Shown: positions 13,301 through 26,164 of the stretch, in pieces
Layout of the letters: each line of letters begins with the position of its first letter
Numbering within the stretch: position 1 is the first letter of the stretch
Assembly: GCA_033060915.1 (NCBI GenBank)
Contig: CM065384.1
Location: 34,026,001-34,090,000 of the forward strand
DNA length: 64,000 bases
DNA from: Euryodendron excelsum
Lineage: Eukaryota > Streptophyta > Magnoliopsida > Ericales > Pentaphylacaceae
Reading direction: 5' to 3'
Notes under the pieces: generated by a model
Seen by the model: only the letters and a program-made list of their open reading frames with translations
Database searches by the model: none
Told to the model about the DNA's origin: nothing
Translations under genes and position numbers: made by a program

Positions 13301-16098
13301 AGTGGAGTGCTACTTTGGGTTGCTCTATGTGGTTCATTTAGGGGGGGAAAAAAGAAAAAGGGATCTTCTAAGAACAAGGTTCTCTATTATAAAAAAAAGA
13401 GGTTGCCGTAGATCTCAAGTAAATGGGAAAGTTCTCCATGAGTGTTGTGTTAATGTAGAGTTAATACCTACTAAATTAAAGTGGAAGTTCCAGAAGTAGC
13501 TACAAACCAAATGTTCAGAAGCATGTACTGGGACTGAGTGGTGAGAAGGATGAGTGGACATACAAGAACGGATCAAATATGAAAAGATTGCAATTGCAGA
13601 TAAGTTAGAAGTGGCATCAATTGAAATGAAAGAAAATCAGCAAAGAGCTTTTGCCCATGCAATATAGGCAAATTAATGCACTTGTAAGGGTGAATGGGTG
13701 ATTGATCCAAATTTAACATGCCAAAAGGACAGAAGGAAGACCAAGAACAGAAGTTAAGGCTGTGAAAAGGACGTGATTGTCTTACATTATACGAACATTT
13801 GGTTTTACACAGGCTAAGAGTAGATCATTGAGAAGATAGATCCATCTAGCCAGCCACAAGTAATTGGGATCCAGGCTAGTTGGGAGGAGTTGAGTTGAGT
13901 ATCTCTTACCACAGGTAGAAATGTTGTGGAGCACATTTAGATGGAATGGAAATGGTATTTTCACTTTGGTTTTCAATAGCATGAGTTTGGAGATCAGGAT
14001 TCCTTTACTTAGAGATAGCAAAGCATGCTTATCATCTACCTGACATTTCCAAGAACTTCATGATGACATTCCCCTTGACGTGATAGGTTTTTCAAATTGA
14101 ACTTGGATGATTGTTCATTAGGTTACTCCAACAACTCCCCCTTCAACATACCATTAGTAATACAAAAATAAGTTGAACATTCAATAACAACCTACTGCAG
14201 CATGTCCTACTCCATGCAGTCTGGTGGGAAACAAGAATGATTGTGACTAAGAGGGTAAAAATACACAAAAAGTAATCAATTCCAAAAATTACCAGATACA
14301 ACTGAGCAACACCATACAATGAAAAAGAAGATAGGTACCTGCTTTTCTTCTTTCAGCATATGTTGGCAAATGGCAGTCTGGATGGTTCCAATACAAAATA
14401 CAAGTTCTTGAAATTGATTCAAAGTACTTTCTTCTTTCTCCATTAAAACATTCAAGCAATTAGAAATAGAGTCGAATAGCTCATCTATGCTTTTATGCTC
14501 AAGTGTATATGTACAGACCACATTTTTTATGTGGAAATCGAGTGCCAGAAAGATAACCTGCCAAAATAATGAGATCAATTTCTGAAACCACAGATATGCA
14601 CAAGTACAAATAACCTTCATCTTACAGAAGATTGAGAGTTTAGAGAGACAAATTACAAAGATAAATCAAGTTTCTTGTTGCTAAAGCTTATTTATGTCGT
14701 AGTGGAATATATGTTAGTTGAGTATCTACTTTCCTTTTCCCCCTTCTTTTTTGTTATGATTTTATCCCTATTGATAGCTTTTTTTATTTTTCTATATTTT
14801 TCTTCTATGACAAGTAAGTAAGGCATTTATGATTTACGCTCACAAAATCTTAATAGTTGACAACTTTTCTCAACGTAACTTGCATATATTTGCTTTATTC
14901 ATTTAAAACTTAATTAGTGAAACCTGGTCTGAATTATTTAAAACAAATGGGTGTTATTCACATAATGGAAAATTTGAAATGAAGGTGTAGCTAAATGCTC
15001 CAACCACGCCACATGACACCTCCATGTCTCCATGTGTCATCCTCCTGAGATGACATGTGGAGCACTGATACTAGGACACAGGTGCTGTTTTCTCTTCTAT
15101 TGATTGAGCCATGTCAGTCCAAAGTATAGGCCAGTGGGTCCATCCCTTAGCCCTAGCCTTAGACCTAGGCACCTGGCGCTATCAACGCGCTTGAGACCAT
15201 TAGCTTGATTGAGCATGTCCTCCACCTGAATGTACCGTCCTTCTCTGTCTCCATTGCTTAAATCCCTTTTCTCCATGGCACCTTACTGTACTGCGCTAGC
15301 CTTGATCTAAAGAGAAGACTAAAGACTCCCTCAATCTTGGTGCTATGGTCATGGGTACCTTAGCCCTACACTATGCCCCAAAAATTATATCCCCAGGGAC
15401 ATATGGATCTGTTAACAAGGATGCTAATCATTCTTAATGACACTTAAATATACATTTCTCTTGCCTTTACCCACTAAAATGCCCAATACATATCCTATTG
15501 GTTATGGAAGTGCTACTCTGAACAGGCACAATTCAACTATAACTGTAGAAAACAATTGTAAGCTAACTTAGGTAATTCTTGGCTTATACACACCTGCAGA
15601 CTCTGAAATTGACTTAATGGTACGTCTTGTGAGCATTATCATCTATTGTGAACCAAAGTCAAATAAATCCACGGCCAAGAGAACAACGAATCAATATTTA
15701 CCAAACAAAAAGGAAAAACAGAATCAATGGAGACAATTCACGAGTCACAACACATCTGAGAAAGAAAGGAAGAAAGAAAGAACGATATCGATTATGAGCA
15801 ACCTCACCTCATCCTCTGCAGAGCAGTGATACTTATAAACAAACTTCAAGAACTCAAACCTCCCACGGAGGTCGAGGATCAGGTCGCGGCAGCCAGAGCC
15901 CCTCTCTGACAACTCCCCCGCCTTGCGGCGGAGTTCGGTCATCTCCGCCTTCAGCGCCTTGTGGAAGTAAAGGAGTAATAGAATCGGGGCATCCACAAGT
16001 TTCACTCCAGAAAGAGGATCCTCCTCCGTCGAAAGCAGCCGCGCCGGTTCCCCTTCCTCCTCCTTCTCCGGCGGGCATTTTGGTTCGCGGCCGCCCAT
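4385..16098 (-). CDS. BTSL1: BRUTUS-LIKE iron-sensing hemerythrin/RING E3 ubiquitin ligase (12 exons)
   Basis: Predicted nuclear/cytosolic E3 ligase that represses the iron-deficiency response. Arabidopsis BTSL1/2 bind iron through hemerythrin (HHE) domains and promote degradation of bHLH regulators such as FIT. Exons, in transcription order: 16098-15808, 14557-14339, 12939-12745, 12669-12320, 12172-11941, 11684-9946, 9129-8911, 8808-8671, 6524-6290, 6196-6137, 4658-4587, 4486-4385. All junctions are GT-AG and phases agree, giving 1283 aa against about 1250-1260 in Arabidopsis. HHE1 (about 36-175) keeps FHKA, HCSAE, LEHK and HMLKE. HHE2 (about 260-440) keeps only WHGA. HHE3 (about 628-790) keeps FHKA, HSDSE, DHK and HVDRE. 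Then come the CHY zinc finger (GCEHYKRNCK), the CTCHY finger, RING-H2 (CPICHE to CPIC, about 1178-1218) and a zinc ribbon (CNDCEKRG, CSHCGSYNTR) at the C-terminus. The large introns (4659-6136, 6525-8670, 9130-9945, 12940-14338, 14558-15807) hold no supported gene. BTSL2 is an equally possible name, since the two Arabidopsis genes are duplicates. Confidence 0.93.
8113..8417 (+). mobile_element. TRIM (miniature LTR retrotransposon) in a BTSL intron
   Basis: Two direct terminal repeats of exactly 76 bp (8113-8188 and 8342-8417) begin TGTTGGATAG/TGTTAGATAG and end GACTTAACA. Directly after the first repeat is TGGTATCAGAGC (8189-8200), the classic primer-binding site complementary to initiator tRNA-Met. 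A short purine stretch (GAGGGATTG) precedes the second repeat. Flanks are AGGTT (8108-8112) and AGATT (8418-8422), a 5-bp target duplication with one mismatch. The 153-bp interior has no coding capacity, so it must have moved with enzymes supplied by another element. It lies antisense to BTSL, in the intron between exons 8 and 9. Confidence 0.85.
9508..9530. repeat. (AT)n microsatellite
   Basis: An AT dinucleotide run in the BTSL intron between exons 6 and 7. No other structure was noted around it. Confidence 0.7.
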
Positions 16099-17640
16099 TC
16101 AACGCCGCACCATCACCACCCACCACCATCAATGGCAGATGACCAGAGGAGGAGCTTTGGAACGGAAACGGCAATGAATATAACGACGACTCTGTTTTGG
16201 TTCTGAGTGCGTCTCTCTGTTCTTCCGTCTTCAAATTCGAAATATTTTAATTTATGTTTCGATAAAATTAAATTGATTCGCTGTATCGTTGCCAAGTCGG
16301 CTGATTAGGACGTTATACCTAACGGCCAAGTGCCAAACGGAGTCTAGCCGTTTTGTTTCTGTTGTTGGGAAATGGATTCTGAATCGTCAACGACAGCTCG
16401 CCACGTAAGCAAAAACTTTGAGCAAAGTATAGGTACCGTGAAGGTTTCTACACCTGATGCTTACTCTGAGAAATAGTTTTGACAATCGTTTTGGAGCGCG
16501 TAGAAAACACAACCGGTGAGAGATCATTGCTCTTCGAGTACCACGGCTCCTTACTAGTGCTCTTACACTTAACATATTTCTACCCTTGATGATGCTTACT
16601 ATGAGAAATAGTTTCACAACCGCTTTCGAATGCGTGTAAAACACTTCAGCTGGTGAGAAATTATTTAGTAGGACCAAGTTCAGCTTAGGGTTTGAAACAC
16701 TGAAACCAAGTATGGAACTTGAGGAATAGGGAGGAAGAGGGGTAAGATTGGAGAGAAAGTGGGGGAAAAATATTTTGATTTCTTGAAAATTTTCTCTCTC
16801 TTAAGCTACAAAACAAACAGAGAAACAAAAAAATAAATTATTTTCCTCTCCTTTTCGCTTTCTTTCATCTAGTTTCAAATAGACGTTTAAAAATTGAAAA
16901 TTTGTTTTGAAAAAGACAGCTTGTATTGATGGACTTCGCAAATTGCGAGTTTGAGAACCTAAACAAATGTCTTTGGCATGGAGTAAAGGAGTGAGCATGC
17001 TTTGCTTTCATGACACCGACTAGTGAATATAACGTCCAAAATGAACAGCGTGAATGAGAGTGCGTAACTAAATTATTTTAGTATTCCCGCGTTGAGATTA
17101 AACTACTAATCATATTTAAGTAATATCAAAGCTCGTTACTATTTTTCTTGTAGGAGAAACCAAGTGTACTTGCCCCTGCGGCCAGTTGATGCACAAATCC
17201 AATAAAAAAAAATTCATGAGGTCCCCTAGTTAGTCATTTATTATTCCCTTATTGCTTGACTTTGTACATAAATTGAGATAATTAAGCTACTTACAGTTGA
17301 ATTTGGCACTATTTAAATATCTTATTTTCACCTTAACACTTGGTCAAACTAAATCAAATGACATGATCAAAGATCAATATTCTATTTCCTAGTGATTCAA
17401 TAAGTTTTTATTTGATATGCAACAAGATCCATGCATGTGGACCAATTTCTTAGTGTTTTCTCGTATTTTTTATTGGCATAACAAATTCAATTGAAAAAAG
17501 TAGTGATGTGGCATGCGCATAGAGTATTTTGTTTTTTTTTTTCTAAATATACAAATTTGAGCTTGTAAGAGGCATCGTGAATGACCTCATGGTAGATTTA
17601 CTCATCCAATATCTCGTATTATTATTTATTGAGACATATT
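16099..17640. other. BTSL upstream region and intergenic DNA with an imperfect duplication
   Basis: This includes the BTSL promoter on the minus strand; I see no clear TATA box. A CCACGT core near 16395 could be a bHLH/bZIP site, but that is a weak inference. Bases 16455-16525 and 16590-16660 are imperfect copies about 132 bp apart (GCTTACTCTGAGAAATAG and GCTTACTATGAGAAATAG). No coding sequence is supported. Confidence 0.4.
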
Positions 17641-18070
17641 ATCTTAGGGTCAGTTTTTGGGAACATCTTTTTTTGATTAAATAAGTTGTTTAAAAAATAT
17701 AAAAAATAAGTTAACTTAAAAAAAAATATTGGTTGGGTATTTGGTACTAGCTTAAAGTTTTTTTTACTTTTTTTTTATAGAAAAATGATCAAAGGGCCCC
17801 TCAAAATAAATTAAATTACATATTCGTGATATTCTGTAAAACTGCACAAAATTTTAAAATTATTGTGGTAGTATACTAATTTATTTTTAAAAATTTCAAA
17901 ATTAATTATTTTTTAAAATTTTCACTACAATAGAATAAGCAAAAAAAAAAGTTTCAAAATTTTTGTTTTTTGTTTTTGGGCTTATTAGCCTTAAAAAAAA
18001 AACTACCTTAATATGAGCTAAAAAAATTTGCTACCAAACACTAAATATTTATTTTAAACAAAAAAATACT
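17640..18070. repeat. AT-rich segment, possible degraded MITE
   Basis: The left side reads GGTCAGTTTTTGGGAACA and the right side contains CTACCAAACACTAAA, roughly inverted copies of each other about 400 bp apart. The interior is A/T homopolymer-rich. No target duplication could be fixed, so assignment to a family is not possible. Confidence 0.25.
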
Positions 18071-21000
18071 CAAAATAAATTGTCATGGCCATATATCGTT
18101 AAGAAAGAAAAAAAACGAATAAAAAACCAGCGAGACTCGAGCGAGCAGGGCATGCGTAAATCTGTGTGGGTCGTGAGGAACTATAGAGGGCTCTGATCAT
18201 GCCGCCCCATCACGTGGGGCATCGGGTCAACTGGCGAAAGATATTTTTTTGCTGGCTTTTGTGTCGGGACACGTGCGTGTGCGAAGCTTCTACCCTACAC
18301 GTGCCATACTCTTGCCTCCACGTGCCCATCCCATGTCTTAGTGCTGCCATTGGCCTCTTGGTCATTGCTGCAAAAATTCAAAACATAATAATTATTATTG
18401 AAAAATGATAAATTCCCTATCTTAGTGGCTGTATTAGGTGTATTCAGCACGAAGCAGTAGTTCTCAAATTGCATTTCTCCGTGGCCCTCATCGCTCATAT
18501 TTATGTAATATATGAAATTTATATAATTTATATAAATAATGACTCTGTATAAATTTAAATGAGTAATTAGTTAAAATTTTAAATATTTTGTTAAAAAAAA
18601 TAAAAATTAACATAAGATTTACCTAACAAGAGAGACTAACGACGTTTGTAAGAAGTGAAGTAAGGAGCACTGGATAATTTCTCTCTCCGTGGATGAGAGA
18701 GGAGGATAATTATTCAATAACTCTAGAGTACCATATAATCATGTCGACGTAATATTTTGCACCTACTGAATAATTTCTCATAGGGAAAGACAAATCAAAG
18801 CATTAGATGGACTTATATGGGCTTCTTGTTTTGGAACTTTTGGTACTGGGGGCCTGGCCCATAAAGTATACCAAGCCTGAACATTTTCAGCGTCCGACGT
18901 ACTCTCCTAGACGAGGATCTCAAGTATCTATAAGGTTATATCGCACTGACGAAAGTTGAAATGATCACATATTAGCGTCAAGAAGATCATTAATTTAGCC
19001 AATGCCGAGCTGGTTCTGAAGATTAGGCATCTGGGTCTGGCCTACAAAACGAACGAAGACCTTAAATTTCAACCTTAGCGAGCCCAACTACCGTAGGACT
19101 AATACCACTTAGAATTCGACCTATTTGGCCAACTCTCAACAACAACAGTAGGCCTAATGCAATTGGGTCTGGTCGGTTGTTAATGAGCCAAGCTATGCAC
19201 AGCTGAGTGTCATTCAAATTTGTTTTGAAAATTTTACTAGTTTCAAAATGTGTTCAAATTTAATTTTTGAAGAAATCTAAATGAGCTTTTAATGAATCAA
19301 ATACGAGTTGAGCTCGAATAACTTGGGTGGTTTTACAAGCCTAGCCATAAAAAATCATAATTATCTTATTTACAACTGAAGGTTTATTGGGTTAAAACTG
19401 GAAACGCAGCATAAATTCCACTCCTTATCTCCAAAGCCATATACATATAAATGTATATGCACAATGACTTGCTGTTACATTTAGAATTCGTTGTCCCTTT
19501 TGACTAGCTATTACAATCTAGAATTTACAATCAAACTTATAAATTTTCTAGCTCGTGACAAATAAGGACCATGGTTAACAACACATGGACACCCCTACTA
19601 ATGGCCAATGGCCAGTATATGGAGCCAGTGGACCAATGGCTGACTCTACTCCATTGGCATCTATCTTCATTCCAATAATTTCGTACTCTGCGAATTATTA
19701 TGAGATTTCAAAGCTTTTTGGTATTGTAGCTTAAGGTAAACTAATTAGATGAGGCCAAGCTATATCTACCAGCTGTATCCAAACATATCCTCATGGCCCT
19801 GCATTGTGCCAATTTCCTTATCAACCTAACTCTCAAGAAGGCTTTTAGCTCCTCTTTCAATTGACACCCCTAGTCCCAAGACATGGAGAAAGTTAATTAC
19901 ACCCACAATGCCCACCGTCAATTGAGTGCTAGTTGGAAATCACGCAGAGATCTGGGGCAACTAATCCATATTATTAAATAGAAATAGTAGCATCAGCCAG
20001 CAACTATGCACAGTTGATGTTAGCAGGTCTAATTAGCTTATGTAAAAAAAACCCAATCTATTATTTCTCTCACAAAAAGCGAACCAACACTCTCTTTCAT
20101 ATTGATCACTTATACAGATACGATCTAAAAAATGATAATTAAACAATTTTCTTATGCAAGGATAAGAAAAGCTCGCTCTCTCTCAACGTAGAATGGAGAC
20201 GGAACATCTAACAAGCATAATAGGATAAGGTAGCTTGCAAACTCATATTTCAAAAAGAAGTTATTTGGTTCTCTTGAAATAGAAAAAGATTAAAAAAAAA
20301 AAAAACTCGTAATTTTAAATTAAAAGAAACTTTTGACTTTAAAATTGGAAGTTCTTTTTTAATTTTAAAATCACTTTTTTAGTTATTTTTTATAAAAAAA
20401 TATTGTATAATGTCTCTTATATAAACTGTAGTCATAATAAAGTGAAATTAGAAATAATGAATAATGTGTATGTAATAATGTAACATGACATACTAAACAA
20501 TTCAAAGGCGATAATGTAATAAAATATACAATGAAAGGTAGATCAAGTTGAGTGTTGCACACTCTCTCATTAAGACAGATTCGCCCCCAATACAGGTACT
20601 CATAGAATTAACAGGTTTCTATCTCCAAGATAAAATGATCACAACACTGAATAAGTAGCACTACAATATTCAGGTTCAACAAATGCAAACGTCAGATTCT
20701 ATTCTCTCCATGTACAGTATGAATGTAATATGTATGAAGGAAAATATAAGAAATTTCTGTCTAATTTAACATAGAATTATAACAGTAAATTTTATATAGA
20801 AATCTACACCGTTTCTGACAAAATTAATATGATATAATAATAAAAGATAGTATTTTCTACACAGAAAATTACTGTAATTCTGTAGAATTTCAACGCTGAA
20901 ATTCAATATAGAAACTCAAACCAAAGTAATTGAATCTCTACTAAAATTCATCACACAATAGATAAAGATAATAATCTGAAAATACAAACTAGTAAAACAG

Positions 21001-21480
21001 ATAATTAATCGGATAGAAAAACCTGAATAAAAATTCATACAGAATTTCTAAGTCTGAAAGTGACGAAATAAAATTGACTGAATGGTATAATCCACCTGGA
21101 ACAATCGCCAAAATTTAGATAGCACTTCACCGGAGATGCGAATGGACGTCGCTGAAATCTGGGTAGAATGTTGTCGTCGGAGAGAGAGAGAGAGAGACGA
21201 ATGAAATATAAGATATATAAATCTAAAAAACTTTTTCCATTTCGGAGAGAGAATCTTTCTATATATAGAAAGAATCACACCCTTCAAAACGGTGCCAGCC
21301 AAACACGCCCTTAGAAAAGGTCACGACCGTTGGAATTAAATTTAAACTTGAATCGCTTTGGTTTCAGCCCGGTTCACACGCATCTGGTTCAAATCGCGTC
21401 TAAAAATTAAACCGAGCCAAGCCATTTTAATATTATTTTAATCGCACCTGAACCGAACTGAGCCAAGCCGGCAGACAGAC
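18071..21480. other. Gene-free intergenic DNA
   Basis: I see no supported gene. The stretch 18190-18330 is GC-richer and has several ACGTG cores (CACGTGGGG, CACGTGCG, CACGTGCC), which bHLH or bZIP factors bind in other promoters, but no gene follows nearby. The rest is AT-rich, with a GA microsatellite at about 21179-21197. The short open frames show no homology I recognise. Confidence 0.4.
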
Positions 21481-22395
21481 AGGTGGGCAACGACCGCGCG
21501 CGCATGTGTGGGCTATTGGGTCAACCCATAGGTTCCATAAGTTCTCCCCCTTTCACAAAAGTGAGGTGCCCCTTGGGGCCCAAATTCATTTTTAAACCTA
21601 GGCTTTATATACCCATCACTTTTTTATTTTATTTTATAGAAATCAATGTGGGACAAGCCTTTAGTTTCACTCAATAACCATACTCATGGTACTAACTTTG
21701 GAGACCATATCTCATGCAAACATTCATGGATTTGAGTAAGTAGATGCTTATTCTTCATCTCCTCATGAAGGAAAACACAAAACATCTTGGACCCACTAAA
21801 AATGACATGTAAATCCCACCTTAACAATAACTTAAAGTTGGTGAGTCACACCAAATATTCTAACAATCCCCCATATGAATGAGATTGGCTATCAAAAACC
21901 AATACACAAAGAAATGCAGATGCACAAATGTAAAAGAGAGAGTAGAGTCGAAAAGTCACCGCATCAGGAAATGTGATTTTTAGCTTTAAACCTTCCTTAG
22001 TGAAATACTATTGGGTTTATTGACTGATCAGTGAACATGATGTCTTGAACTGTTTTGCCGTTTGTATAAACCAAGACAACAGTACTCACACGGTTTCCTC
22101 CCTTTCCAAGTTTGATTCTTCGGTTGTGTTCATTTTAACCCTAAACGATCTTGATATTTATGAGTGTTTTTAGACAATTGAAGTCTTTGCAATTCTCACA
22201 GAAGTGGCCTCTTCTCACTCATATAAGTGATTTCTTATAGAGTGAGCAAATATACATATTCCACTTGGAATCCAAGTAATAAGAATCATTAAAAGCATAG
22301 GCTTATTAATATGAGTAGCCTACCCTACTCGTTCTATATTAAAAATTGTAGCTTATCCTAACAATATTTCAGGTAATCAATATTTTACGATAGAA
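21481..22395. mobile_element. Probable degraded retroelement interrupted by the solo LTR
   Basis: The text around 21840-21910 (AACAATCCCCCATATGAATG) is of a kind I associate with old LTR/copia remnants in plant genomes. The similar non-coding style resumes after the solo LTR (28054-28720), suggesting that the solo LTR landed inside an older element. I found no ends, primer site or protein domain, so this is inference only. Confidence 0.3.
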
Positions 22396-23419
22396 TTAGG
22401 TGTCGCGCCCAGATTTTTCGCACTCGAGGAATACTCAACCAAGCGGGAAAAATGTTGTACTCTCTCGTTAGAACTCACCCTCCTAAAAGAATGAGTGCGA
22501 CTAGGTTTGAATTGAAAAATAGGTTTGAATAAAGGGCTTTTGAAAAAGATTCGGAGTCGCCACCTAACTTGATTAAGGTGAGTTAGGTCACCTAAAACTA
22601 AGAATAATCCGAAGACTACACTTAGGGTTTTTGAAAAATGATTTTGAAAATATCTCCTCAAGAGAGGGTTTTTAAGAAAACAGGTTGTTTGGCAACCTTT
22701 GGAAAATATTTAGCCCTTTTTAGAAAAATAACTCCTTTTGGTCTTTCGAAAACAGTGATCTAGGTTCGGAGGTTGGTTACGTGTAGGGAAGACGCACTAA
22801 GCTATCACCCTACCCCGCCCTTTCGGTACCTACATGTCAATCTACCCTAGATTCGCCTATGAGAGTCTTCGACTAACTATAGTTCAACCCTATTCACTTT
22901 AGAAAAACAATGTTCAAAACATGATGCATGATATGCAAATGCAAAATAAGAAAGAATTGAAAAATAGATTTAGAAAGAGATTGATTTGATTTGAAAATTG
23001 AAATTGGGAAGTTTGAAAATTGAAAGCAGAAGTTTGAAAATAGAAATTTTGAAATTGGAATTTGAAAATTAATTGGAATTTGAAATTTGGAAAGAATTTT
23101 GAAACCACACCCATGAGGGTGGAATTGAAAGTTTGAAAAATATTGTGACCGCACCAATGAAGGTTGCCTACGTATCCCTTTGGGGGAATCAGGTCAGTCG
23201 TAGTTTTGACCGGAGTCCGATTGAAAAGGGATTGATTTGAAGAGAGAGATTGGATTGGAAGATTGAGAGATTGAATTGAAAATTGGATTCAATTTGAGAT
23301 TAGAAGAGGAGATCGGAAATTGAAATTGAGAAGAAGATTGGACTTTGAATAGAAGATTGAAAATTGGACATTGGAATTTTAGAAGTGAAAAGATTGAATT
23401 TTGATTTGAAAAGATAGAC

Positions 23420-24440
23420 TTGGACTTGTTTTGGAAAGAGAAGGTTTAAGAAACCTAAATTTAGGAAAAAGAGGAGACTTAGGAAAGATTTGACTTGACT
23501 TGGAAGGTTTGGGAATTTAGAAAAGATTGGATTTAGGAAATGTTTGAATTAGGAAAATTTTGATTTAGGAAAGTTTCATTCTTGGAAAGTTTTGAATTAG
23601 GAAAATTTTAGGTTTAGGAAAGTTTTGGAATTAGGAAAGGTTAGAATTAGGAAAGTTTTGAATTAAGAAAGTTTTGAGTTTTGGAATGTTTGAAAAAAAG
23701 GAAGTTTTGAATTTGAAAAGTTTTGAAAACAAGGGAGTTTTGAAAATAAGAAAATTTCGTTTTGGGAAAGGTTTGAAAAAGAAAAGTTTTTAGTTTAGGA
23801 AATGTTTGAATTAAGAAAGTTTCAACTTAAGAAAGTCTTAAATTAAGAAAGTTTTGAGTTTAGAAAAGTCTTAGATTTAGAAAGATTTCGAAGTTTTGGA
23901 AAGTTTAGAATTTAGAAAGATTTGAAATTTAGAAAGTTTAAGATTTAGAAAGTTTTAGGGTTTTAGGAAAGATTTAAGATTTTAGAAAATTTTAGAGTTT
24001 TAGAAAATCTTGAGATTAGGAAAAGTTTGAGTTTAGGAAAGGTTTGAAAACTTAGATTTGGAAAGTTGAAATTTGGAAAGGGATAAAGTTAGGAACGGGT
24101 TGAATTAGGAAATATTTGAAAGTTGAGTTTTAAAATTTAGGAAAGATTTTTATGTTCAAGTTTTGGGAACTTAAGGTTTAGGAAAGTGGAAGTTTAGGAA
24201 AGATTTAGATTTTGAAATTTAAGGAAAGGTTTAAAATTTAGGTTTAGGAAACTTATGGTTTAGGAAGAAATTGAATTAAAAAAGGTTTGAGATTAGGAGG
24301 GGATTGGATTTAGTTTCTAGAAGAAAAGATTTGATTTTGTTTCCAAAACCGGAGGATAGCATCTAGTTTCTTGAACGGGGAGATTGGATTTGGTTTCCTA
24401 AAGCAAAGGTTTGATTTTGTTTCCTAAAGGGAAGATTTGA
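23420..24440. repeat. Degenerate short-period repeat inside the solo LTR
   Basis: A purine-rich kilobase is built from variants of TTAGGAAAGTTTTGAA with a period of roughly 15-25 bp, repeated dozens of times and heavily mutated. The strand bias is strong (A, G and T, very little C). It looks like slippage-grown LTR sequence with no coding potential. Confidence 0.7.
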
Positions 24441-25083
24441 TTTGGCAAGGATTTGGAAAGGGAGATTCTAGAAACCCTAGTTTTGGAAAATCATAGTTTT
24501 GACGTAGAAAATAGGTTTTTGAAAACAAAGATAGTTTTGATGTAGGAAACAAAAGATTTTGGAAACCTAGGTTTAGGGCAAAGTTCGAAAATCGTGTTTT
24601 TGGAAAGAAAATTAGGGTTTCCTAATTGTGGGCTCTAAGGCTTGATTTGGGCTCTAAGGAAAGAGATTTTTGGAAAATACGCTTTTGGAAACGAGTTTTT
24701 GGAAGGAAATCCTAGGGAGGAGTTTTTGGAAAGTGAATTTGGAAAAAGATTTTAAAGAGAAGGAGTTTTGGAAAGTGTGTTTTCGGAAACGTAGATTTTT
24801 GGAAAGCAGATCCTAGAGGAGAGTTTCTAGAAGAAAAATTTTGGGAAGAGAGTTTTTAGAAAGATTTTTGGAGAGAATTTTTAGGAAGGTGAATATAGGG
24901 AGTGTTTTTAGAGGGTGAATTTTGAGGAAAAGATTTTGGAGAGGAGTTGAAAAAGAGAATTTTGAAAAATAAATTTTAGAAGGGAGTTTTTGGAAACAAT
25001 TTTAAAAAGGAGAGTTTTAGGAAAGTATGTTGAAGAAGAGATTTTTAGGAAGAGATTTTTGAAGAGAGCTTTTAGAAGGTGTA

Positions 25084-25280
25084 AAAACATCTCACTTTCC
25101 TAAAGCAATTCTAACCATAAGAAGGCTAGAACCACTTTAAGAAAGTGGTTTTGAAAACAAGGTTTGAAAATATAGACCAAAAGGCCACTTTTAATATAAC
25201 ACTTTCCTAAAGCAACCCTAGCCATGGAAAGGCTAGAATCACCCTAGGATTGTGATTTTGAAAACATGTTTTTGAAAAAG
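25084..25280. repeat. Two-copy direct repeat inside the solo LTR
   Basis: Two imperfect copies about 115 bp apart share CTTTCCTAAAGCAA, then a GGCTAGAA core, then GTGGTTTTGAAAACA or GTGATTTTGAAAACA. This is part of the repetitive structure of the large LTR. Confidence 0.55.
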
Positions 25281-25675
25281 AGCTTTTGATGCAATTTTGA
25301 AAACAAGTTTGAAAACGATTTTTGAAAACAACTTTTTGAAAACGAATTTGGAAGATGCAAGACTATGATATGCACAATGCAATTTGGGGTCGTGAACATA
25401 CAAGGCTAAGGCTTCACCACATAATCAAGGGGGCCGGACCCACGTGGTCTTTGGTTAGACTAGAAGAAAGCCCCCGACACGTTGACTCTCCTATAGTCCA
25501 ATCCTACACATGGACCGGGAATCCCCTTGTTTCAAGCATGCAAAGAAAGGGGGGGAAAGAGATGGGGGATTAAAATAGAGAAAACCCAAGTGGGTTGGAG
25601 AGAGAAAAGAGAGGGGGGAAGTGCAGAAAATTAAATAGGGAGCCTACCTTGTTTCTTGTTTATTTTGCGCGCTGT

Positions 25676-25712
25676 GCAGTCTTCGGTCTTCGGTCTTCGG
25701 TCTTGATCTTGA
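25676..25712. repeat. CGGTCTT short tandem repeat
   Basis: GTCTTCGGTCTTCGGTCTTC recurs as a short array inside the solo LTR, followed by related CTTGATCTTGACC units. Confidence 0.65.
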
Positions 25713-26164
25713 CCCTCAGTCTTCAAGGATTGTCTTCAGGCTTTGAATGGCTGCTCTTCAAGTCTTGAGAGAGTGGTTGAAGGCTAGTGTATGGAGTGTA
25801 TAAGAGTGTGTATGAGTGTATAGGAGGCTAGGGTTTGTGTAGGGTGGCTAGGGTTTAGAAAACCTAGGGAGGCTAGGGTTTTTGAGGTGCTCGAGCTCTG
25901 TATATCGAATTGTATGATTTTTAGGTTAAGTTTGCAGACCCCTTTCACGTTGATCGAGACTCTGTATTTATAGAAGCTGGACAAGCCTAGCGCCTGTTGC
26001 AGTGGCGCCAGGGCAAAATTTATACTGGCGCATTTTTTGGCTTGGCGCCACTGCTAGTGGCGCCAGCCATTTAGGAAACAATTAAGGTCGGCAAGCAACG
26101 TATCTTTGACTAGATTTGGGCGCCTGTACTAGTGACTACCATGTAAATTTTAGCCTGGCTTCAC

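Noticed and set aside
15010..15065. Short inverted repeat (CATGTGTCATC / GATGACATG) in BTSL intron 1
   Set aside because: The stem is too short for a miRNA precursor and no mature miRNA sequence is recognisable.
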